Positions 27,062-32,651 of a DNA stretch of 32,651 bases are shown piece after piece. A program made the position numbers and the translations under genes. The stretch is taken from NCBI GenBank assembly GCA_964452095.1, contig CAYVKX010000009.1:1-32651 (forward strand), written 5' to 3'. The DNA comes from DUAL01 sp964452095 (GTDB lineage: Bacteria > Bacteroidota > Bacteroidia > Flavobacteriales > BACL11). Under the pieces are notes generated by a model. It saw only the letters and a list, made by a program, of their open reading frames with translations. It had not been told where the DNA came from and made no database searches. Positions within the stretch are counted from its first letter, which is position 1, and every line of letters begins with the position of its first letter.

Positions 27062-28222
27062 ATGGGAAAGACAATAGTAATGCTAATGTTAATTACATTA
27101 GCAGTAAATTTAAAAGCACAAAACAGTGCTGAAAAAATTATTGCAGGCAATGAAGGTCTGCATATTGGCGGATACGGTCAAATCGACTTTAATTTACCTT
27201 CAAGAGTTGGGACTATTTATAAGAATGGCTCATTAGATGTACACAGATTAGTAACTTTTTTTGGGTATAATTTTAATGAAAAGACATCTTTTGTTTCTGA
27301 AATAGAATTTGAACATGTAACGGAGGTTTATGTAGAGCAAGCATTTTTGGATTACAAAATCAAAGACAATCTTTCGGTAAATGCAGGTTTAATGCTTATC
27401 CCAATGGGGATTCAAAACTTGTATCACGAGCCACCAACTTTTAATGGGGCAGAAAGAACAAATGTAGATAAATACATTGTACCAACTACTTGGAGAGAAA
27501 TCGGAATTGGACTAAATGGGAGAAGTTTGAAGCACTCAATTAATTATCAAGCAATGCTTGTAAATGGATTTAATGGATATGATGAAAACGGTGGAGTTTT
27601 TAGTGGCAAAAAAGGGTTAAGAAGCGGAAGACAAAAGGGGGCTAAATCATACATCACTTTTCCTGATTTTGCAGCAAGAGTTTCTTACTATGGTTTTTCT
27701 GGTTTAAACTTAGGACTATCGGCTTATTTTGGCAATACAGAAACTAAATTATATGATGGTTTGGATTTGTCTGATGAAGCGGCAGTTGCCTCTGCTGACT
27801 CTTCAATTGTTGGCATACAAATGATTGGTGTTGATGCAAGGTTTACAGAAGGTGCATTACAATTAAGAGGGCAATATATTGTTGCTAATTTGTCGAATAC
27901 CAATCAGTACAATGGTTTTACAGGGAGTGATTTAGGAAGTGTGATGAGTGGATATTATGCGGAAATTGGATACAATCTTTTGGGAAAGAAAACCACCTCT
28001 GAAGAGTTAATCGCTTTTGCAAGATACGAGAATTACAATACTCATTCGGCAGTTGAGGGAATTGAAATTAATGATGCTTACAATAGAACAGAAATCTCTC
28101 TCGGCTTAGGATTTAAAGTAGCAAAAGGAGCTATGTTTAAAGCCGATTATCAAATTTTATCTGATGAGAGTGCAGAATATGAAAGAGGACAATTCAATTT
28201 TGGAACAGCAATTTGGTTTTAA
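27062..28222 (+). CDS. Outer-membrane beta-barrel porin-like protein
   Basis: This 386-residue protein has a signal peptide (KTIVMLMLITLAVNLKAQ) and then alternating amphipathic strands, with GLHIGGYGQIDF at the start of the barrel, HVTEVYVEQAFLDYKI and a terminal NFGTAIWF ending in an aromatic residue. The layout resembles phosphate-selective porin O/P-like and other 14-18-strand porins of Bacteroidota; the substrate cannot be read. It is the first gene of a run with an FMN-binding protein, a TonB-dependent receptor and HmuY, so an accessory role in heme, iron or a related nutrient is likely. The ATG at 27062 follows from the promoter position and from the signal peptide. Confidence 0.8.
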   Translation: MGKTIVMLMLITLAVNLKAQNSAEKIIAGNEGLHIGGYGQIDFNLPSRVGTIYKNGSLDVHRLVTFFGYNFNEKTSFVSEIEFEHVTEVYVEQAFLDYKIKDNLSVNAGLMLIPMGIQNLYHEPPTFNGAERTNVDKYIVPTTWREIGIGLNGRSLKHSINYQAMLVNGFNGYDENGGVFSGKKGLRSGRQKGAKSYITFPDFAARVSYYGFSGLNLGLSAYFGNTETKLYDGLDLSDEAAVASADSSIVGIQMIGVDARFTEGALQLRGQYIVANLSNTNQYNGFTGSDLGSVMSGYYAEIGYNLLGKKTTSEELIAFARYENYNTHSAVEGIEINDAYNRTEISLGLGFKVAKGAMFKADYQILSDESAEYERGQFNFGTAIWF

Positions 28223-28249
28223 TTTATTCTTAAATTATTGGTTAATTCT

Positions 28250-28765
28250 ATGAGTAAAATAAATCACATAAGTAAAGTAATTATCTTTTTGATAGTTGCT
28301 TTACTTTTTTCTTCTTTCAAGTTTTCTGATTGGGAATACGACAAAAAAAGCAGAGTAAAAATACATAAATCTATTTCTGAAATTTTTAATAGTGGCACTT
28401 ATATTACTACAGAAATTGAGGGTTTGCAAGAGGCATTTTACAGCATAAAGGAAGCCAATTCCATTATTGGATATTTTGTTGTAGCACAAGCCCCTTCTAA
28501 ATTTCATCAATTTGATTATCACTTTATTTTTAATGATAATGCTGAGGTGTTAAAAGTTGAAATTTTAAAGTACATAGAAAATTATGTGGCGGAAATTTGC
28601 AGTAAAAAATGGCTAAAACAATTTATAAAAAAAAGCACTGCAAACTTTAGTGATTTCAACAGAAGTGTTGATGGAATTTCTGGGGCAACTCTTTCAGTAA
28701 ATAGCGTAAAAACAGAGGTATTTAAGATGAGTGAAATCGTAAAAAAAGAAATTGTAAAAAGATGA
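28250..28765 (+). CDS. FMN-binding domain protein
   Basis: This 171-residue protein has an N-terminal hydrophobic anchor or uncleaved signal (about 10-25) and a periplasmic FMN-binding domain. The flavinylation motif DGISGATLS (D141, T147) is the site where ApbE normally links FMN to Thr or Ser, as in NqrC and RnfG. Such domains carry electrons across or outside the membrane. Here it sits between a porin and a heme receptor, which suggests a reductive step in heme or iron uptake; this is inference only. The frame reaches upstream to a TTG at 28238, but the ATG at 28250 gives a better signal segment. The gap to the porin stop is 27 bases and to the receptor start 54 bases. Confidence 0.85.
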   Translation: MSKINHISKVIIFLIVALLFSSFKFSDWEYDKKSRVKIHKSISEIFNSGTYITTEIEGLQEAFYSIKEANSIIGYFVVAQAPSKFHQFDYHFIFNDNAEVLKVEILKYIENYVAEICSKKWLKQFIKKSTANFSDFNRSVDGISGATLSVNSVKTEVFKMSEIVKKEIVKR

Positions 28766-28819
28766 TATTTATCACAATCTACTGCCACAACTTAACACAA
28801 ATTTACCGAAAATTTTAGA

Positions 28820-30901
28820 ATGAAAATTCCGTTTATTTTAGTGTTTTTATTATTTGCTATATTAGCTCAATCCCAAAGCAAAAAAGATTCTATTTCTGTG
28901 AAAAAAAATCTTTCATCCATCACTATTACCGCTACCAAATCCCCCAAAGCATTGGATAAATTACCTATGCCAACAACTGTTGTTTCTGGGAAAGAAATTA
29001 TGCAATCGGGAGCGACAACATTAGATGAAGTATTGGAGGAGCAAACTGGAATTATTACCACCACCAATTATGTGGGAAATCAAGGTGTACAACTACAAGG
29101 ATTAGATGCTGCATACACCTTAATTTTAATTGACGGAATGCCTGTAATTGGACGTTCTTCTGGAACACTCGACTTGAAAAGAATAAGCGTAAATGATGTT
29201 AAGAAAGTAGAAATCGTAAGAGGAGCTTCTTCTAGTTTGTATGGCTCAGATGCTATTGGGGGAGTAGTTAATATCATTACAAATAAGAAAAAAGCAGTGG
29301 GCTTAAATGGATGGATTTCACAAAAAATATCTTCCTACAACACCTTTGAATCTACTGCAAAAATAAGTTACAAAACATCTACTTTCTCCATCAGCAATGC
29401 TTTTAATTATTTGCAATCGGATGGTTATGATTTGATAGAAAATAATGGGCTAAAAACTGTAAGTCCTTATAAAAATTACAACTACAATGCCAAAGCAAAT
29501 TATTCTTTATCCGATAAGGTTTTTTTTCAAGGAAATTTTAGTGTTTTCAAGCAAAGTCAGCAGAGCGAAAGAACTAAAAATCAAAATAACTTATTTGGAG
29601 AAAACAAGCAAAAAGATGTAAGAGTTTATGCCATTGCAAAACACTATTTAACGCCTCAAATAACGCAAGAATTTGATTGTTTTTTTACTAATTATAAAAC
29701 CAAGGAAGTACTGAATTATGAAAATGGGGATAGCTATAGTTCTTCTTTTTTTAATCAGAAATTATTAAAACCAGAATACCAATTATCATACACAAAAAAT
29801 GAAAATAATATCATTTTTGGAATAGGTGCTGAAAGAGAGGGATTAGAAAGAACAGATTTTTCGGAAAGTCCGAAAACTACTTCTTATTTTTCCTTTCTGC
29901 AAACGGACTACACCTTTTACAACACCTTAAATATAATTGCAGGAAGCCGGTATGATAAGTACACTTTGTACGATTCTGAGTTTAGCAATAAAGCGGCAAT
30001 TTCCTTGCAATTATCCGAAAAATTTACCTTCAAATCATCCATAGGAAGTGGCTACAAAACCCCTGATTTCAGACAATTATATTTTGATTTTACTAACTCT
30101 ATAAATGGCTATTCCGTGCTAGGAAGTACAGTAGTAAATGATAAAATTCAGCAGTTTCAATCGGAAGGAATTTTAGGAGATTTGTTAATTCCTCTTGAAG
30201 AAATTGGATCAATATTACAAGCCGAAAATTCATTGAATATTAATGTAGGGGGTTTTTGGGAAATTGTTCCCCAACTTAATTTTGATATGAATATTTTCCA
30301 AAACAATATTTACAACCTTATTGAGCCCAAACTTGTGGCTCATAAAACAAACGGCTCCTCTATTTTTACTTATTTTAATGTTGCTCAGGTGAGAACAAGA
30401 GGACTGGAATGCAACTTGAAATTCAGCAGTAACAAGAAGTTAAAATTGAATGTGGGCTATCAACTTTTATTTGCTGATGATATGGATGCAATTCAGAAAA
30501 TTGAAAATGGAGATGTATATGCCTTATCTGCTACAACTGGCAGTTTCCGACTCAATAAATCTGATTATTTTGGACTATTTAATCGTTCAAGACACACTTT
30601 TAACGCTAAGCTTTATTACACTTTTTTGCAAGATTACACATTTAATTTACGAACAAATTACAGAAGCAAATTTGCTATGTTCGACTCTAACGGAAACGAT
30701 TTATTAGACAAGTATGATCAGTTTATTCCAGCCTATTTTCTTTGGAATACGGGAGTTTCTAAAACTTATAAGAACACAACTATAATAGCAGGGATTAATA
30801 ATTTGATGAATTATACGAATCCAACTAATTTGAGCCATATTTCTGGAAGAAATTATTTTATAAACCTTAATATTCAACTTAACAAAAAACAAGAAAAATG
30901 A
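28820..30901 (+). CDS. TonB-dependent outer-membrane receptor (HmuR/BtuB-like)
   Basis: This 693-residue protein has a signal peptide (ending AQSQS), a TonB-box-like SITITATKSP, a complete plug (VVSGKEIMQSGATTLDEVLEEQTG ... VEIVRGASSSLYGSDAIGGVVNIIT, about 45-150) and a 22-strand-type barrel ending NYFINLNIQLN. It lacks the N-terminal CarboxypepD_reg domain of SusC-type receptors, so it is of the small-ligand (heme, cobalamin, siderophore) type. GYKTPDFRQLYFDF resembles the FRAP-x-LxQLY region of heme receptors. The next gene, HmuY, overlaps it by four bases (ATGA), which strongly favours heme as the substrate, as for HmuR of Porphyromonas. Confidence 0.92.
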   Translation: MKIPFILVFLLFAILAQSQSKKDSISVKKNLSSITITATKSPKALDKLPMPTTVVSGKEIMQSGATTLDEVLEEQTGIITTTNYVGNQGVQLQGLDAAYTLILIDGMPVIGRSSGTLDLKRISVNDVKKVEIVRGASSSLYGSDAIGGVVNIITNKKKAVGLNGWISQKISSYNTFESTAKISYKTSTFSISNAFNYLQSDGYDLIENNGLKTVSPYKNYNYNAKANYSLSDKVFFQGNFSVFKQSQQSERTKNQNNLFGENKQKDVRVYAIAKHYLTPQITQEFDCFFTNYKTKEVLNYENGDSYSSSFFNQKLLKPEYQLSYTKNENNIIFGIGAEREGLERTDFSESPKTTSYFSFLQTDYTFYNTLNIIAGSRYDKYTLYDSEFSNKAAISLQLSEKFTFKSSIGSGYKTPDFRQLYFDFTNSINGYSVLGSTVVNDKIQQFQSEGILGDLLIPLEEIGSILQAENSLNINVGGFWEIVPQLNFDMNIFQNNIYNLIEPKLVAHKTNGSSIFTYFNVAQVRTRGLECNLKFSSNKKLKLNVGYQLLFADDMDAIQKIENGDVYALSATTGSFRLNKSDYFGLFNRSRHTFNAKLYYTFLQDYTFNLRTNYRSKFAMFDSNGNDLLDKYDQFIPAYFLWNTGVSKTYKNTTIIAGINNLMNYTNPTNLSHISGRNYFINLNIQLNKKQEK

Positions 30902-31521
30902 ACAAAACAAAATTCACGCTAATAGCAGTTTTAGCTGCATTAGTAACTTTCACTTCTTGTAAAAAAGAAGAAACACTAGAGCCAATTGCAATAGTTTCAA
31001 AAACTTTTTCAAATTTAAATGCTTCTAATTATAGTATTGATACGCTTGGAAATCAAATTGGTAATTACACAAAATTTTCTTTCTCCACAGGCGATACTGT
31101 TGTAGGAGAAAATTGGGATATTGCTTTTAGTGGCACCACTATTTTGGTAAATGGAGGCGCTATTTTTGGCGAAAATGAACCAAGCAGAACCGCAAATGCT
31201 GCTACATATATTGCAAACGGAACATTTGCTGAAATTACAGAAGTTACAGAATCTTTATTTCTGCAAGATAACGATACTGCCCTTGCAATTACTGATGATT
31301 CTGGAGCAAATGATGCCGGTTGGTGTCATTACAATCCTCAAACGCATATGCTCACGCCTATTGCTGGGAAAATTTTGATTTTCAGAACGCACAACAATAA
31401 ATATGCTAAAGTTGAAATCTTGAGTTTTTACAATAATATGGACCCAAGCACAAATCCTTATGGTGGATATTTCACATTTAATTATGTGTATCAGCCAAAC
31501 GAAAACACATTAACTTTTTAA
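30898..31521 (+). CDS. hmuY: HmuY family heme-binding lipoprotein
   Basis: This 207-residue lipoprotein has a type II signal peptide with FTSC (C21), followed by KKEE; a K plus acidic residues after the Cys resembles the surface-export signal of Bacteroidota lipoproteins. The HmuY fold is shown by YTKFSFSTGDTVV, ENWDIAF, NGGAIFGENE, a W-x-x-Y-N core and KYAKVEILSFYNN, ending with GGYFTFNYVYQ. HmuY strips heme from host or environmental proteins and hands it to the receptor HmuR. Candidate heme ligands are H144, H150, M151 and H165; which of them bind is not settled by the sequence. It is co-translated with the upstream receptor and followed by a terminator. Confidence 0.88.
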   Translation: MNKTKFTLIAVLAALVTFTSCKKEETLEPIAIVSKTFSNLNASNYSIDTLGNQIGNYTKFSFSTGDTVVGENWDIAFSGTTILVNGGAIFGENEPSRTANAATYIANGTFAEITEVTESLFLQDNDTALAITDDSGANDAGWCHYNPQTHMLTPIAGKILIFRTHNNKYAKVEILSFYNNMDPSTNPYGGYFTFNYVYQPNENTLTF

Positions 31522-31548
31522 ATCCCATTTAGGTTTATAAAATAAATT

Positions 31549-31576
31549 AAAAGCACTCATTTTGGGTGCTTTTTTT
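31549..31576 (+). terminator. Terminator of the heme uptake genes
   Basis: AAAAGCAC and GTGCTTTT form the arms with a loop of about nine bases, followed by a T-run, 28 bases after the HmuY stop. The same arm sequence is used in the tRNA-Gln terminator. Its T-run merges with the -7 element of the next gene. Confidence 0.85.
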
Positions 31577-31583
31577 ATTTTTG
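31576..31583 (+). promoter_or_regulatory. -7 promoter element (TATTTTTG) of the msr gene
   Basis: An exact TAnnTTTG match starts at the end of the terminator T-run and lies 14 bases before the ATG at 31598, so the leader would be very short. No -33 TTG at the usual distance is seen. Confidence 0.5.
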
Positions 31584-31597
31584 TAAAAAATAATTTT

Positions 31598-32440
31598 ATG
31601 ACTGTAGATTACTTTTCGGGCTTAACTCCTGAAGAAAAAAATATCTTAAAAGATAAAGGAACTGAAGCCCCTTTTTCAGGAGAATACAATGATTTTTTTG
31701 AAGCAGGAGTTTTTGTGTGCAGAGCTTGCAAAACGCCACTTTACGAATCTAGTACAAAATTTAATTCTGGCTGTGGATGGCCATCATTTGATGATGAAAT
31801 TAAAGGTGCGATTACAAAGCGTAAAGATTTAAGTGGAGGCAGAGAAAGAACAGAAATTTGCTGTGCAAAATGTGGAGGACATTTAGGACATATTTTTCAT
31901 GGAGAACAAATAACAGAAAAAGACACAAGGCATTGCGTGAACTCATTAAGCATACAATTCAACTCTTACGAAAATTTACAAAAGGCCACTTTTGGGGCGG
32001 GTTGTTTTTGGACTGTGGAGAAAATATTTAACGCTACAAAAGGGGTGTATTTATCCTCTGTTGGATATATGGGAGGTAATACTGAAAATCCGACTTATAA
32101 GGAAGTTTGTGATGGTAAAACTAATCATGCTGAAGTGGTGCATATTTATTTTAATCCAGATTTAATTTCTTATGAAAAATTACTTCAAATATTTTGGGAG
32201 AATCATAATCCTACCTCTTTAAATAAACAAGGAGTAGATGAAGGCACACAATATCGTTCGGTTATTTTTTATCATTCCAAGGGGCAAAAAATCCTAGCAG
32301 AAAATTCTGTAAAATTGCAACAGCCAAAATGGAAAAAGCAAATTGTTACGCAAATTCTTCCTGCTAAAATATTTTACAGAGCAGAAGAATATCATCAAAA
32401 TTATTTGAATAAAAACAATATAGAAAGTTGCGATTTATGA
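31598..32440 (+). CDS. msrAB: Bifunctional methionine sulfoxide reductase MsrB-MsrA
   Basis: This 280-residue fusion has MsrB first (about 5-125) and MsrA second (about 128-275). MsrB has the zinc cysteines CRAC (C41, C44) and CAKC (C89, C92), GCGWPSF (C59) and the catalytic RHCVN (C113). MsrA has GAGCFW (C136) and later GYMGG, NHAEVV and DEGTQYRS. Together they reduce R- and S-methionine sulfoxide in proteins or free Met. No signal peptide is seen, so it is probably cytoplasmic. An upstream TTG in frame at 31562 lies before the promoter element and in the terminator, so the ATG at 31598 is used. The end overlaps the convergent kinase gene by six bases. Confidence 0.95.
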   Translation: MTVDYFSGLTPEEKNILKDKGTEAPFSGEYNDFFEAGVFVCRACKTPLYESSTKFNSGCGWPSFDDEIKGAITKRKDLSGGRERTEICCAKCGGHLGHIFHGEQITEKDTRHCVNSLSIQFNSYENLQKATFGAGCFWTVEKIFNATKGVYLSSVGYMGGNTENPTYKEVCDGKTNHAEVVHIYFNPDLISYEKLLQIFWENHNPTSLNKQGVDEGTQYRSVIFYHSKGQKILAENSVKLQQPKWKKQIVTQILPAKIFYRAEEYHQNYLNKNNIESCDL

Positions 32441-32651
32441 TTGTTTTGGAAGCGAGATACAAAAAGCAGTGCCTTCTCCTTTCACAGAGCTTTTCACAAA
32501 TATCTTTCCTTTATGATACTCCTGAATTATTCTTTTGGAAAGAGAAAGCCCTAATCCCCAACCTCTTTTTTTGGAAGTAACTCCTGGCTTGAAAATAGAG
32601 TCAATCAAGCTTGGTTCAATCCCTTTTCCAGAATCAATGATATGAATTTTT
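32435..32651 (-). CDS. Sensor histidine kinase, C-terminal fragment
   Basis: The last 71 codons of a minus-strand gene end at the TAA at 32437-32435. They show the C-terminal part of a HATPase_c domain: DSGKGI (G1-like box), IFKPGVTSKK (F box), GWGLGLSLSKRII (G2 box) and the closing GTAFCISLP. The gene begins beyond the right edge, so the sensor part, the phospho-accepting His and any partner regulator are not visible. Confidence 0.88.
   Translation of the reverse strand, partial: KIHIIDSGKGIEPSLIDSIFKPGVTSKKRGWGLGLSLSKRIIQEYHKGKIFVKSSVKGEGTAFCISLPKQS

Overview
The window looks like a piece of an AT-rich chromosome from a gliding or surface-active member of the Bacteroidota, most likely Flavobacteriia-like. 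The signs are a SprB-repeat adhesin with a type B (CHU_C/gliding-motility) C-terminal sorting domain next to a PorP/SprF partner, a DUF2723 (GT117) membrane glycosyltransferase, a HmuY-type heme lipoprotein with a TonB-dependent receptor, and -7 promoter elements of the Bacteroidota form TAnnTTTG in front of several genes. No mobile element, CRISPR array or phage gene is seen. Gene packing is tight: three convergent gene pairs overlap at their stop codons and several same-strand genes overlap by 1 or 4 bases.

Layout. (1) 1-8094, minus: the first 2698 codons of a giant secreted protein that continues past the left edge. It has a signal peptide, one FnIII domain, Cys-rich modules, an LRR block, an Ig-like domain and then about 20 FnIII domains arranged in higher-order A-B-(B')-C cassettes. 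(2) 8209-8361, minus: tRNA-Gln(TTG) with a textbook promoter and terminator. (3) 8444-12174, plus: DUF2723 glycosyltransferase translationally coupled to a NodB-type polysaccharide deacetylase, convergent with a SAM methyltransferase. (4) 13192-21096, minus: SprB-like adhesin of 2303 residues plus its PorP/SprF protein, ended by a strong terminator. (5) 21203-25852, plus: five tightly packed genes for a surface glycan (DUF1972 glycosyltransferase, sulfotransferase, ATP-grasp ligase, HAD-IB phosphatase, PEP-CTERM/XrtA-like polysaccharide deacetylase). (6) 25849-26976, minus: hemW. (7) 26997-31576, plus: beta-barrel porin, FMN-binding protein, TonB-dependent receptor and HmuY lipoprotein, ended by a terminator. 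(8) 31598-32440, plus: MsrB-MsrA fusion, convergent with the tail of a histidine kinase cut by the right edge.

How it may work together. Most of the window concerns the cell surface: two giant repeat proteins, at least one a type IX secretion cargo, lie among genes for glycan synthesis and modification. Both are rich in D-(S/T)-(A/I/L/V/M/T) triplets, the O-glycosylation sequon described in Bacteroidota, and a DUF2723 enzyme is encoded between them. This suggests, without proving, that adhesin and glycan functions are linked. The second theme is heme: an unusual uptake set (porin, FMN protein, receptor, HmuY) sits back to back with the heme chaperone gene hemW.

Many predicted start codons needed correcting: several frames extend upstream to a TTG that lies at or before the promoter, and ATG starts were chosen there. 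hemW is the exception and seems truly to start at TTG.
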